In this document: positions 32,825-41,273 of the stretch, piece after piece | Position numbering within the stretch: the stretch's first letter is position 1 | Layout: each line of letters begins with the position of its first letter | DNA from: Bradyrhizobium diazoefficiens | Lineage (GTDB): Bacteria > Pseudomonadota > Alphaproteobacteria > Rhizobiales > Xanthobacteraceae | DNA length: 64,000 bases | Direction of reading: 5' to 3' | Assembly (NCBI RefSeq): GCF_018131185.1 | Contig: NZ_JAFCJE010000002.1 | Location: 434,001 to 498,000 of the forward strand | Notes under the pieces: generated by a model | The model's input: the letters and a program-made list of their open reading frames with translations, nothing else | Told to the model about the DNA's origin: nothing | The model's database searches: none | Position numbers and translations under genes: made by a program

Positions 32825-33807
32825 TGGACAAGGATTTTGCAACGCGGCGCCGCCGCGACCTCATCATCGCTGCGATGCTTGCCGCGATCGCCGCAGCGAC
32901 GCCCTTGTTCGTGAAGGACGTCGTCGTCCAGAACATCCTGATCCTGACGCTGATGTATGCGGGACTGTCACAGAGCTGGAATATCCTGTCCGGCTATTGC
33001 GGGCAGATCTCGCTCGGGCACGCCTTGTATTTCGGCCTGGGTGCCTACACGACCGAACTGCTGTTCACCAAGTTCGGCGTGCTGCCCTGGTTCGGGATGC
33101 TGGCGGGTGGCGTCGTGTCGGCGCTGATCGCGATGGGGCTCGGTTATCCGTTCTTCCGCCTGCGTGGCCATTACTTCGTGATCGCCACCATCGTCATCGC
33201 CGAGATCGGGTTGCTGCTGTTCCACAACTGGGAATGGGCCGGTGCGGCGATGGGCATCACCATTCCGATCCGCGGCGACAGCTGGCTGAAATTCCAGTTC
33301 CTGCGCACCAAGCTGCCGTATTTCTATTTCGCGCTCGCACTGTGCTGCCTTGCCTGGTTCGTCACCTGGTGGCTGGAAAACTCCAAATGGGGATTCTGGT
33401 GGCGCGCGGTGAAGGACAATCCTGACGCGGCCGAGAGTCTCGGTGTCGACGTGTTCAATTCCAAGATGGGCGCGGCCGCCGTCTCTGCCTTCCTGGTCGC
33501 GGTGGGTGGCAGCTTCTACGCCCAGTTCGTCTCCTACATCGATCCCGAGAGCGTCATGGGCTTCCAGTTTTCGCTGCTGATGGCGCTGCCCGCCGTGCTC
33601 GGCGGCATCGGCACCCTGTGGGGGCCGGTGTTAGGGGCCGCCATTCTGATCCCGCTGACGGAACTGACGCGCTTCAAGTTCGGCGGCTCGGGGCGCGGTG
33701 TCGACCTCATCGTCTACGGCACGCTGATCGTCCTGATCTCGCTGGCCCTGCCACGAGGCCTGCTGAGCCTGTTCTCACGCCCGAAGAAGACGGGAGCCGC
33801 ACGATGA
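32824..33807 (+). CDS. Branched-chain-type ABC transporter permease (LivM family)
   Basis: A 327-residue permease with about ten hydrophobic segments. LivM motifs include AGLSQSWNILSGYCGQISLGHA, PFFRLRGHYFVIATI, AVKDNPDAAESLGVDVFNSK and LGGIGTLWGPVLGA. It starts on the ATG sharing a base with the livH-like stop and ends overlapping the first ATPase gene (ATGA). It forms the membrane channel with the LivH-type subunit. Confidence 0.93.
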   Translation: MDKDFATRRRRDLIIAAMLAAIAAATPLFVKDVVVQNILILTLMYAGLSQSWNILSGYCGQISLGHALYFGLGAYTTELLFTKFGVLPWFGMLAGGVVSALIAMGLGYPFFRLRGHYFVIATIVIAEIGLLLFHNWEWAGAAMGITIPIRGDSWLKFQFLRTKLPYFYFALALCCLAWFVTWWLENSKWGFWWRAVKDNPDAAESLGVDVFNSKMGAAAVSAFLVAVGGSFYAQFVSYIDPESVMGFQFSLLMALPAVLGGIGTLWGPVLGAAILIPLTELTRFKFGGSGRGVDLIVYGTLIVLISLALPRGLLSLFSRPKKTGAAR

Positions 33808-34535
33808 CGCCGCTCCTCGAAACTCGCGGGGTCTGGCAACGCTTCGGCGGCCTCGTCGCCAACAGCGATGTCTCGATTTCGGTCGGCCGCGGCGAGATCG
33901 TCGGCCTGATCGGTCCCAACGGCGCCGGCAAGTCGACGCTGTTCAACCTGATCGCCGGCGTGCTGCCGCCCACCCAAGGCTCGATTCTGTTCGATGGCGA
34001 GGACGTCACCCGCATGCCGGCGGCCCAGCGTTGCCAACGCGGCATCGGTCGTACCTTCCAGGTGGTCAAGAGCTTTGAGACCATGACCGTGATCGACAAC
34101 GTCATCGTCGGTGCGCTCGTGCGCAACACGGTGATGCGTGAGGCCCGCCGCAAGGCGCATGAGGTGCTGGAGTTCACCGGCCTTGCGGCGCGCGCCGACG
34201 TGCTCGCAAGCGACCTCGTGCCGGCCGAGAAGCGCCGCCTCGAAGTCGCCCGTGCGCTCGCGACCGAGCCGAAGCTGTTGCTGCTCGACGAAGTCCTCAC
34301 CGGCCTGACGCCGACCGAGGCGCAGACCGGTGTCGCACTTGTGCGCAAGGTGCGCGATGCCGGCATCACCGTGCTGATGGTCGAGCATGTCATGGAGATC
34401 GTGATGCCGCTGGTCGACCGCGCCATCGTGCTCGACCTCGGCAAGGTGCTGGTCGAGGGCAAACCCGCCGATGTCGTCCGCGATCCCAAGGTGATCAGCG
34501 CATATCTGGGAGATCGTCATGCTCAGCGTGCGTGA
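33804..34535 (+). CDS. ABC transporter ATP-binding protein (LivG type)
   Basis: A 243-residue ATPase. Walker A is GPNGAGKST, the Q-loop is in GRTFQVVKSF, Walker B is LLLLDEVLTGL and the switch His is in VLMVEHVMEI. The position of the LSGGQ signature reads LVPAEKRRLEVARAL, a divergent form that nevertheless keeps the RRLE-ARAL tail used by LivG-like proteins. Note that Walker B is followed by Val-Leu-Thr and lacks the usual Pro after DE. It starts by ATGA overlap with the permease, and its last 17 bases overlap the next ATPase. Confidence 0.92.
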   Translation: MTPLLETRGVWQRFGGLVANSDVSISVGRGEIVGLIGPNGAGKSTLFNLIAGVLPPTQGSILFDGEDVTRMPAAQRCQRGIGRTFQVVKSFETMTVIDNVIVGALVRNTVMREARRKAHEVLEFTGLAARADVLASDLVPAEKRRLEVARALATEPKLLLLDEVLTGLTPTEAQTGVALVRKVRDAGITVLMVEHVMEIVMPLVDRAIVLDLGKVLVEGKPADVVRDPKVISAYLGDRHAQRA

Positions 34536-35223
34536 AGTCACGACCGCCTATCAGGGCCTGGTCGCGATCTCCGCGGTCTCGATCGAGGTCCAGAAGGGCG
34601 AGATCGTCTGCGTGGCCGGTGCCAACGGCGCGGGCAAGTCGACGCTGCTCAAATCCATCGCCGGTGCCGAGCGCCCGCGTTCGGGCACGGTGACGTTCGA
34701 CGGCAAGCGCCTCGACGGCATGGCGCAGCATCACATCACAGCGACCGGCATCGCCTATGTCCCGGAGAACCGCCGCCTGTTTCCACGCCTGTCGGTGCGC
34801 GACAATCTCCGCCTCGGCAGCTACCTCTACCGAAGCGAGGCAAACCGCGAAGAGCCGCTCGATCTCGTCTTCAAGCTGTTCCCACGTCTCCAGGAACGTT
34901 TGGAGCAGCGCGCCGAGACGCTTTCTGGCGGCGAGCAGCAGATGCTCGCGATCGGCCGCGCGCTGATGACACGCCCGCGGCTGTTGATGCTGGACGAGCC
35001 GTCGCAGGGCATCATGCCGAAGCTCGTCGACGAGATCTTTCAAGCCGTAAAGCTCATCCGCGACTCCGGCATGACCGTGCTGATCGTCGAGCAGCGCATG
35101 GCCGAGTGCCTCGAGATCGCCGACCGCGCCTACATCCTGCAAACCGGCCGCGTGCTGATGCAGGGCGCAGCGAGCGAGATCAAGGGCAATCCGGATGTGC
35201 GCAAGGCGTATCTGGGGCTGTAG
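34519..35223 (+). CDS. ABC transporter ATP-binding protein (LivF type)
   Basis: A 234-residue ATPase with canonical motifs: Walker A GANGAGKST, signature TLSGGEQQMLAIGRAL, Walker B LLMLDEPSQGI and switch His-equivalent in LIVEQRM (Gln, as usual in LivF). FPRLSVRDNLRLG is also typical. It overlaps the LivG gene by 17 bases and ends the five-gene importer operon; a repeat element follows. Complete canonical motifs here may compensate for the divergent signature of the partner ATPase. Confidence 0.94.
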   Translation: MLSVREVTTAYQGLVAISAVSIEVQKGEIVCVAGANGAGKSTLLKSIAGAERPRSGTVTFDGKRLDGMAQHHITATGIAYVPENRRLFPRLSVRDNLRLGSYLYRSEANREEPLDLVFKLFPRLQERLEQRAETLSGGEQQMLAIGRALMTRPRLLMLDEPSQGIMPKLVDEIFQAVKLIRDSGMTVLIVEQRMAECLEIADRAYILQTGRVLMQGAASEIKGNPDVRKAYLGL

Positions 35224-35247
35224 CTAGATTGCCACGGCATACTCTGC

Positions 35248-35371
35248 CGTCATCCTGAGGTGCGCGCCCTTCGCGCGCCTCGAAGGATGCGCTGCGAGCG
35301 TCCGTAGCCCATCCTTCGAGGCTTCACCTTGCGATGCAATTGCATCGCAAGGCTCGCACCTCAGGATGACG
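35248..35371. repeat. Large nested inverted repeat with 26-bp perfect palindrome
   Basis: Outer arms of 17 bp are perfect (35248-35264 and 35355-35371, CGTCATCCTGAGGTGCG and its complement). A second pair, CGAAGGATG and CATCCTTCG, lies inside. At 35327-35352 a 26-bp perfect palindrome centred on AATT carries GATGCAATTGCATC. The element fills the gap between the convergent importer operon and otnC and could act as a two-way transcription end. Confidence 0.9.
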
Positions 35372-35386
35372 CCGGTGCATGTGGCG

Positions 35387-36073
35387 CTAATGCCCGTGCC
35401 CGTGTTCCGGCAGCGCGACCCCGAACACCTTCACCAGATCCTGCACCTGCTCCGGCGACAGATAGCGCGGGTTCATCCCGCGCAGCAGCAGGTACAGCTT
35501 CGCCGTCTCCTCCAGCTCTTCGGTCGCGAACACCGCGGCTTCCAGCGTGTCGCCGGCGACGACAGGACCGTGATTGGCGAGCAGCACCGATGAATATTTT
35601 CCTGCCAGTCCCTTGATCGCGTCCGCGACCGCGGGATCGCCGGGGCGATAATAGGGCACGAGCGCAGTGGCGCCGCATTTCATCAGGTAATAGGCCGTCA
35701 TCGGCGGCAGCGCGGCGCGCGGGTCGATCTCGGGCAGCATCGAGAGCGCGACCGAATGCGTGGAGTGGAGATGCACGATTGCGCGCGCGCTGCCGCGCGT
35801 GTCGTAGAGCGCATTGTGCAGCGGAACTTCCTTGGTCGGCGCATCGCCCGAGACCAGCCGGCCCTGATCGTCCAGCCGCGACAGCTTTGCGGGATCGAGG
35901 AAGCCGAGCGAGGCATTGGTCGGCGTCACCAGCCAGCCGCCGCCATCCAGCCTGACGCTGATATTGCCGGAGGAGCCTGGCGTCAGCCCGCGCTCGAACA
36001 GGGACCGTCCGAAGCGGCAAACGTCCTCGCGCAGCCGGGTCTCGTTGCTGTTTTCAGTCCTCATGGCCGTCAT
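35387..36073 (-). CDS. otnC: 3-oxo-tetronate 4-phosphate decarboxylase (class II aldolase family)
   Basis: A 228-residue zinc enzyme of the class II aldolase/adducin family. Zinc ligands fit His101 and His103 (IVHLHSTH) and His168 (LLANHGPV), with Glu82 (PTKEVPLH) as catalytic residue; GLTPGSSGNISVRL is the phosphate-binding loop. Next to ltnD, otnI and otnK this matches OtnC, which decarboxylates 3-oxo-tetronate 4-phosphate to dihydroxyacetone phosphate. It is divergent from ltnD across 105 bases. Start at 36073; a Met three codons later is equally plausible. Confidence 0.88.
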   Translation of the reverse strand: MTAMRTENSNETRLREDVCRFGRSLFERGLTPGSSGNISVRLDGGGWLVTPTNASLGFLDPAKLSRLDDQGRLVSGDAPTKEVPLHNALYDTRGSARAIVHLHSTHSVALSMLPEIDPRAALPPMTAYYLMKCGATALVPYYRPGDPAVADAIKGLAGKYSSVLLANHGPVVAGDTLEAAVFATEELEETAKLYLLLRGMNPRYLSPEQVQDLVKVFGVALPEHGHGH

Positions 36074-36178
36074 GTCCGCTTGTCTCACGCTTTGGCAGCG
36101 CGGCCAAGCCGTGTTATCGGTTCGCCGAGCCGCCGCGAAGGCCGGCCGTCCGGGAAACGTCGCAAGGGTCAGTTGCAT

Positions 36179-37096
36179 ATGTCCGCCTCCACGTCTCAAA
36201 AACAGCACATCGCCATCGTCGGCCTCGGCTCGATGGGATACGGCATGGCGACCTCGCTGAAGCGTGCCGGCCATAACGTCACCGGCTGCGATGTTTCGGC
36301 TGACGCAGTGGCGCGGTTCGTGAAGGATGGCGGCGCGGGCGCCAAGACGCCGGCCGAGGCGGCCAAGGAGGCCGATATCGTCGTCAGCGTCGTCGTCAAC
36401 GCCGCGCAGACCGAGACGATCCTGTTCGGCAAGGATGGTGCCGCCGAGACCATGCCGAAGGACAGCGTCTTCATATCCTCGGCGACCATGGATCCGGATG
36501 TGGCGCGGCGCCTCGCCAAGCAGCTGGAGGCGACAGGCCGGCATTATCTGGATGCGCCGATCTCCGGTGGGGCGCAGCGCGCCGCACAGGGAGAGCTGAC
36601 GATTCTCGCCTCCGGCAGTCCCGCCGCGTTTGTGAAAGCGCGCCCCGCCCTCGACGCCATGGCCGCAAAGCTCTACGAGCTCGGAGATGCCGCCGGGCAG
36701 GGCGCGGCATTCAAGATGATCAATCAGTTGCTCGCCGGCGTGCACATCGCCGCCGCCAGCGAAGCCATGGCATTCGCGGCCAAGCAGGGCCTCGACATCC
36801 GCAAGGTCTACGAGGTGATCACGGCCTCCGCCGGCAATTCCTGGATGTTCGAGAACCGCATGCCTCACGTGCTCGACGGTGATTACACGCCGCGCAGCGC
36901 AGTCGAAATCTTCGTCAAGGATCTCGGCATCATCCAGGACATGGCGCGCAGTGCCCGATTCCCCGTGCCGGTCTCGGCCGCAGCGCTCCAGATGTTCCTG
37001 ATGACCTCGGCCGCCGGCATGGGCCGCGACGATGATGCGTCGGTGGCGCGGATGTATGCGCAGGTCACCGGCGTCAAGCTGCCCGGCGACAAGTAA
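36179..37096 (+). CDS. ltnD: L-threonate dehydrogenase
   Basis: A 305-residue beta-hydroxyacid dehydrogenase. The NAD-binding motif IVGLGSMGYGMA is at 13-24, the substrate-binding loop DAPISGGAQRA at about 125-135, and the catalytic Lys179 with Asn182 in AAFKMINQLLAG. The family includes tartronate semialdehyde and 3-hydroxyisobutyrate dehydrogenases, but the neighbouring otnC, otnI and otnK identify it as LtnD, which oxidises L-threonate to 2-oxo-tetronate. The ATG at 36179 follows AAGGGTCAG. The next gene follows after 11 bases. Confidence 0.88.
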   Translation: MSASTSQKQHIAIVGLGSMGYGMATSLKRAGHNVTGCDVSADAVARFVKDGGAGAKTPAEAAKEADIVVSVVVNAAQTETILFGKDGAAETMPKDSVFISSATMDPDVARRLAKQLEATGRHYLDAPISGGAQRAAQGELTILASGSPAAFVKARPALDAMAAKLYELGDAAGQGAAFKMINQLLAGVHIAAASEAMAFAAKQGLDIRKVYEVITASAGNSWMFENRMPHVLDGDYTPRSAVEIFVKDLGIIQDMARSARFPVPVSAAALQMFLMTSAAGMGRDDDASVARMYAQVTGVKLPGDK

Positions 37097-37107
37097 GGGG
37101 AACTCCG

Positions 37108-37890
37108 ATGCCGCGTTTTGCCGCCAATCTCTCGATGATGTTCACCGAGGTGCCGTTCCTCGATCGCTTCGATGCCGCCGCGCAGGCCGGTTTCACCGCG
37201 GTCGAGTTTCTTTTTCCCTACGATCATCCGGCGGCGGCGGTCGGCGAGCGGCTCGAGCGCAACGGGCTGACTCAGGCGCTGTTCAACCTGCCGCCGGGCG
37301 ACTGGAATGCCGGCGAGAAGGGCTTCGCCGCGCTCCCCTCGCGCTTCTCCGATCTCAAGGCGAGCCTGGAGACCGCGCTGCCTTATGCGAAGGCGACCGG
37401 CGTCAAGCGCCTGCATTTGATGGCCGGCATCGCCAACCGCGGTGAGCGTGTCGCGATCGAGGCCTTCTACAAATCGGTCGCGTGGGCCGCCGAATTCTTC
37501 GCCCCCCACGGCATCGACATCGTGATCGAGCCGATCAACGCCCGCAACGTGCCCGGCTACTTCCTGAACGATTTCGGTTTCGCGCGCGACCTGATCCAGG
37601 AACTGCGGCTTGCGAACCTGAAACTCCAGTTCGACATTTATCACTGCCAGATCATCCATGGCGACGTCACCATGCGTCTGCGCGAGATGATGCCGGTCAT
37701 CGGCCACATCCAGATCGCCAGCATTCCCTCGCGCAACGAGCCCGACGGCGAGGAGTTGAACTACCCTTTCCTGTTCACTGAGCTCGACCGCCTCGGCTAT
37801 ACCGGCTTCGTCGGCTGCGAATACAACCCGCGCGGCAAGACCACCGACGGCCTTGCCTGGTTCAAGCCTTACGCAGGAGTGAAGCCGTGA
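37108..37890 (+). CDS. otnI: 2-oxo-tetronate isomerase (Hyi-like TIM barrel)
   Basis: A 260-residue xylose-isomerase-like TIM-barrel protein of the hydroxypyruvate isomerase family. Metal-binding acids are visible in IVIEPINARNVPGYFL, LQFDIYHCQIIHGD and GCEYNPRGKT. In this operon it is expected to turn 2-oxo-tetronate into 3-oxo-tetronate for the kinase. It lies between ltnD and otnK, the latter starting inside its stop (GTGA). A hydroxypyruvate isomerase role is the alternative, less likely in this context. Confidence 0.88.
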   Translation: MPRFAANLSMMFTEVPFLDRFDAAAQAGFTAVEFLFPYDHPAAAVGERLERNGLTQALFNLPPGDWNAGEKGFAALPSRFSDLKASLETALPYAKATGVKRLHLMAGIANRGERVAIEAFYKSVAWAAEFFAPHGIDIVIEPINARNVPGYFLNDFGFARDLIQELRLANLKLQFDIYHCQIIHGDVTMRLREMMPVIGHIQIASIPSRNEPDGEELNYPFLFTELDRLGYTGFVGCEYNPRGKTTDGLAWFKPYAGVKP

Positions 37891-39164
37891 CACTTGCGTT
37901 GGGCTGCATCGCCGACGATTACACCGGCGCGTCCGATCTCGCCAACACGCTGACGCGCGCGGGCCTGCGCACCGTGCAGACCATCGGCGTGCCGGCGGAC
38001 GATCTGTCATTGCCCGAGGTCGACGCCGTCGTGGTGTCGCTGAAGAGCCGCTCGATCGAGGCCGGCCTTGCCGTCACGCGTTCGCGCGCGGCAGACAAAT
38101 GGCTGCGCAGCCGTGGCGCGCGCCATGTCCTGTTCAAGATCTGCTCGACTTTCGATTCCACCGACGCCGGCAATATCGGCCCCGTGATGGACGCGCTGCG
38201 CGCCGATTGCGGCGAGGCGAACGTGCTGGTGACGCCCGCATTCCCCGAGACCGGTCGCACCGTGTACCAGGGCAATTTGTTCGTCGGCGCCGTCCCGCTC
38301 AACGAGAGCCCGCTGAAGGACCATCCGCTCAACCCGATGCGGGACTCCAATCTGGTGCGCGTGCTGGCGCGCCAGAGCAAGACGCAGATCGGCCTCGTCG
38401 ACCTCGCCGCCGTCACGCGCGGCGCCGATGCGGTGCGAGCGCGGCTGGCGGAGCTTGCGGGCAAGGGCATCGGCGCGGCCATCATCGACGCCGTGTTCGA
38501 CCGCGACCTCGAAACCATCGGCTTCGTGGCCGGCGAACATCGCTTGTCGGTCGGTGCGTCCGGCATCGGCCTCGGCCTCGCGCGGGCGCTGGTGTCGACC
38601 GGAAAGGTCAAGCCCGCCGCCGCGAGCAGCGAGTCCGGAGCTACCGTCGGCGGGCCAGCAGCATGTCTTGCCGGAAGCTGTTCGCAGGCGACGCTTCAGC
38701 AGATCGCCAATGCCGAACGTGTCATGCCGGTGTTACATCTCGACCCGGAGCAGGTCGTTGCAGGTACTGGCGAAGCGCAGCGCGCGCTCGCCTGGGCCCG
38801 GCCTCGGCTGGCGGATGGTCCCGTTCTGATCGCCTCGAGCGCGACACCGGAAGCCGTTGCCGCCGTTCAGGCGCGCCACGGCCGCGACGCCGCCGGGCAT
38901 GCCATCGAGCAGGCCATGGCCGACATTGCCGAAGGCCTGGTCCAGGCGGGCGTTCGGCGCCTGATCGTTGCCGGTGGTGAAACCTCGGGCGCCGTGGTCG
39001 ACCGGCTGAAGATTCCCGGATTTCTCGTAGGAGTAGAAATTGCGGCGGGCGTCCCGGTGCTGCGCGCGGTCGGTGCGGAGGCGGGCCAGATGTTGCTTGC
39101 GCTGAAGTCGGGAAATTTCGGCGGCGCTGAGTTCTTCTCCGATGCGCTTGGGCTCATGCGCTGA
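37887..39164 (+). CDS. otnK: 3-oxo-tetronate kinase (DUF1537 / four-carbon acid sugar kinase)
   Basis: A 425-residue kinase with N-terminal CIADDYTGASDLANTLTR (Asp10-Asp11), FKICSTFDSTDAGNIGPVMD, and the C-terminal nucleotide-binding VAGGETSGAVV. These are the two conserved parts of the four-carbon acid sugar kinase family. It phosphorylates 3-oxo-tetronate for OtnC. It starts at GTG overlapping the otnI stop. With ltnD, otnI and the divergent otnC, the complete L-threonate route to dihydroxyacetone phosphate is present. A short insertion of Ala/Ser-rich sequence near residue 245 looks like a domain linker. Confidence 0.9.
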   Translation: MTLALGCIADDYTGASDLANTLTRAGLRTVQTIGVPADDLSLPEVDAVVVSLKSRSIEAGLAVTRSRAADKWLRSRGARHVLFKICSTFDSTDAGNIGPVMDALRADCGEANVLVTPAFPETGRTVYQGNLFVGAVPLNESPLKDHPLNPMRDSNLVRVLARQSKTQIGLVDLAAVTRGADAVRARLAELAGKGIGAAIIDAVFDRDLETIGFVAGEHRLSVGASGIGLGLARALVSTGKVKPAAASSESGATVGGPAACLAGSCSQATLQQIANAERVMPVLHLDPEQVVAGTGEAQRALAWARPRLADGPVLIASSATPEAVAAVQARHGRDAAGHAIEQAMADIAEGLVQAGVRRLIVAGGETSGAVVDRLKIPGFLVGVEIAAGVPVLRAVGAEAGQMLLALKSGNFGGAEFFSDALGLMR

Positions 39165-39205
39165 GCGCAGGGCATTCTTAGGCCCCCATTCATTTCTTTC
39201 TGGCT

Positions 39206-39221
39206 TCCGTACTCGTACGGA
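39206..39221. promoter_or_regulatory. Perfect inverted repeat upstream of chemoreceptor gene
   Basis: TCCGTAC (39206-39212) and GTACGGA (39215-39221) form a perfect 7-bp inverted repeat around TC, 112 bases before the chemoreceptor ATG, within an otherwise plain 168-base gap. It may be an operator or promoter element. No matching copy was noticed elsewhere in the window. Confidence 0.4.
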
Positions 39222-39332
39222 GTCGTAGTTAACGTCTGCTCAGGTGCTCTGGTGTGGGATGTCGGCGCTGCTCCCTTTGATTGATTCGTAATTCCCGGAC
39301 GCGCGCCGGCTCCAGCACAAAGAGACCCGATA

Positions 39333-41024
39333 ATGCTCGCCAATATCTCCATTCGCGCCAAGATCATCAGCGTCGTGGCGTTCCTGCTGGTCGCGATGAC
39401 CGGCATGGGCCTGCTCGCCATCACGAAGATGCGGTCGATGAACGCGAACACCGTCGACATCACCACGAACTGGATGCCCAGCGTGCGGGTGATCGGGGAT
39501 CTGCGCGCCAGCGTCATCACGTATCGCAACGTGGTTCGTCAGCACATGCTGGCCCCGACCCTGGAGGACAAGCTCGCGACGGAGAAGACCGCCGCCACCG
39601 TGATAGAGGCGCTCGCCAAGGTGCGGGCCAGGTACGAACCGATGATCACCTCTGCGGAAGAGCGGGCACTCTACGGCCAATGGTCCAAGCTCTGGGACGA
39701 TTACAAGAAGGGCACCGAAGAGGTCATGGCGCTGTCGCGCAAGGAGGCCGGCAAGGTGCCGCAAGAGGCGCAGGAGCTCAACAGCAAGACGGTCAACAAG
39801 ATCGGTCTTCAGGCCGATGAGATCCTGAACAAGGACATCGAGCTCAACACCAAGGGCGGCGAACAGGCCGCTCTGGATGCTGCCGACAGCTACGCCTATG
39901 CCTTCATGCTGGTGTCGGTCATTCTCGGCGTCGCCGTCGTGATCGGCATTGGTCTCAGCCTCTATCTCGTCCGCGACGTCTCGAGCGGCATCAATTCCAT
40001 CACCGAGCCGATGCAGGCGCTGGGCCGGGGCGACCTTTCGGCCGAAGTCCCGCATCGCGGCGAGAAGACGGAGATCGGCGCCATGGCCGACGTGCTCCAG
40101 ATCTTCAAGGAGGCGCTGATCGCGAAGAAGGCGGCGGGCGAGGCTGCGGCCGCGGATGCCGAAGCCAAGATCGAGCGCGGCCGCCGGGTCGACGACATCA
40201 CTCGCGAATTCGAGACGATGATCGGTGAGATCGTCCAGACCGTGTCGTCGGCCTCGACCCAGCTGGAGGCATCCGCCTCGACGCTGACCTCGACGGCCGA
40301 CCGCTCCCAGAGGCTGGCGACCACCGTTGCCGGAGCCTCGGAGGAAGCCTCGACCAACGTGCAATCGGTGGCGTCGGCGACCGAGGAGATGGCCTCGTCG
40401 GTGGGCGAGATCAGCCGTCAGGTGCAGGAATCGGCGCGGATGGCGGGCGATGCCGTCGGCCAGGCGCGCGCCACCACCGAGCGCGTCAGCGAGCTGTCCA
40501 AGGCGGCTGCCCGGATCGGCGACGTCGTCGAGCTGATCAATACCATTGCCGGCCAGACCAACCTTCTGGCGCTGAACGCGACCATCGAAGCCGCACGTGC
40601 CGGTGAAGCCGGCCGCGGCTTTGCGGTGGTGGCCTCCGAGGTCAAGGCGCTCGCCGAGCAGACCGCGAAGGCGACCGGCGAGATCGGGCAGCAGATCTCC
40701 GGCATCCAGGCGGCGACCAACGACTCGGTCGGCGCCATCAAGGAGATCTCCTCGACCATCGAACGCCTGTCGGAGATCTCCTCGGCGATCGCGGCCGCGG
40801 TGGAAGAGCAGGGTGCGGCGACACAGGAGATCGCCCGCAACGTCCAGCAGGCGGCGCAAGGAACCCAGCAGGTCTCCTCCAACATCACCGACGTGCAGCG
40901 CGGCGCGACCGAAACAGGCACCGCCTCTTCGCAGGTGCTGTCCGCGGCGCAGATGCTGTCCAACGACTCCGGCCGATTGAAGAACGAGGTCAGCAAGTTC
41001 CTGACCAACGTCCGCGCGGCGTAG
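39333..41024 (+). CDS. Methyl-accepting chemotaxis protein, periplasmic four-helix-bundle sensor
   Basis: A 563-residue transmembrane chemoreceptor. TM1 is at about residues 10-30. A periplasmic helical ligand domain (4HB_MCP type) runs to about 185, TM2 spans about 187-212 ([20 protein letters not shown]), then comes HAMP, and the signalling tip is [56 protein letters not shown] (conserved hairpin; named in parts). The C-terminus ends NVRAA with no CheR-binding pentapeptide. The ligand is unknown. Immediately downstream lies a second receptor with a nearly identical cytoplasmic half. Confidence 0.95.
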   Translation: MLANISIRAKIISVVAFLLVAMTGMGLLAITKMRSMNANTVDITTNWMPSVRVIGDLRASVITYRNVVRQHMLAPTLEDKLATEKTAATVIEALAKVRARYEPMITSAEERALYGQWSKLWDDYKKGTEEVMALSRKEAGKVPQEAQELNSKTVNKIGLQADEILNKDIELNTKGGEQAALDAADSYAYAFMLVSVILGVAVVIGIGLSLYLVRDVSSGINSITEPMQALGRGDLSAEVPHRGEKTEIGAMADVLQIFKEALIAKKAAGEAAAADAEAKIERGRRVDDITREFETMIGEIVQTVSSASTQLEASASTLTSTADRSQRLATTVAGASEEASTNVQSVASATEEMASSVGEISRQVQESARMAGDAVGQARATTERVSELSKAAARIGDVVELINTIAGQTNLLALNATIEAARAGEAGRGFAVVASEVKALAEQTAKATGEIGQQISGIQAATNDSVGAIKEISSTIERLSEISSAIAAAVEEQGAATQEIARNVQQAAQGTQQVSSNITDVQRGATETGTASSQVLSAAQMLSNDSGRLKNEVSKFLTNVRAA

Positions 41025-41039
41025 AACGTCCGCGCGGCG
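41007..41039 (+). repeat. 18-bp tandem duplication across a chemoreceptor stop codon
   Basis: AACGTCCGCGCGGCG occurs at 41007-41021 and again at 41025-41039, exactly 18 bases apart and in frame. The first copy ends in TAG (the stop), while the second reads CAG at the same place. The last codons Asn-Val-Arg-Ala-Ala have thus been copied into the 3' untranslated region. Confidence 0.85.
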
Positions 41040-41060
41040 CAGATCCCGTCCGATCAAAAC

Positions 41061-41096
41061 ACGAGCGGCGCCAAAAGCGCCGCTCGTCTCGTTCTT
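41061..41096 (+). terminator. Terminator-like hairpin after first chemoreceptor
   Basis: ACGAGCGGCGC (41061-41071) and GCGCCGCTCGT (41077-41087) form a perfect 11-bp stem with a CAAAA loop, followed by CTCGTTCTTG. The stem is strong but the T-tract is broken, so it is a probable rather than certain intrinsic terminator. Confidence 0.65.
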
Positions 41097-41273
41097 GCCG
41101 GCTGGCATGGCGCCGCCCGCAGATGGCGTGTTCAGGAGTCGCCCGTAATCCTACGGGCGAGCCGTTTCATCGATGGTTAAATCGGATTTACTAAAGTTGG
41201 GAGAGAGCAGGCTGGTGCGTGGCAGGGCTCGTATTGAAATATTTTCATCCTGAATGCGGTCTTTGGAGCCCCG

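Noticed and set aside
36074..36868. Upstream extension of otnC on the minus strand (about 265 codons)
   Set aside because: It runs antisense through ltnD; the class II aldolase domain is complete from 36073.
39240..41108. Minus-strand open frame of about 620 codons over the first chemoreceptor
   Set aside because: Gly/Leu/Arg-rich low-complexity shadow of the repetitive chemoreceptor helices; the plus-strand gene has all MCP features.
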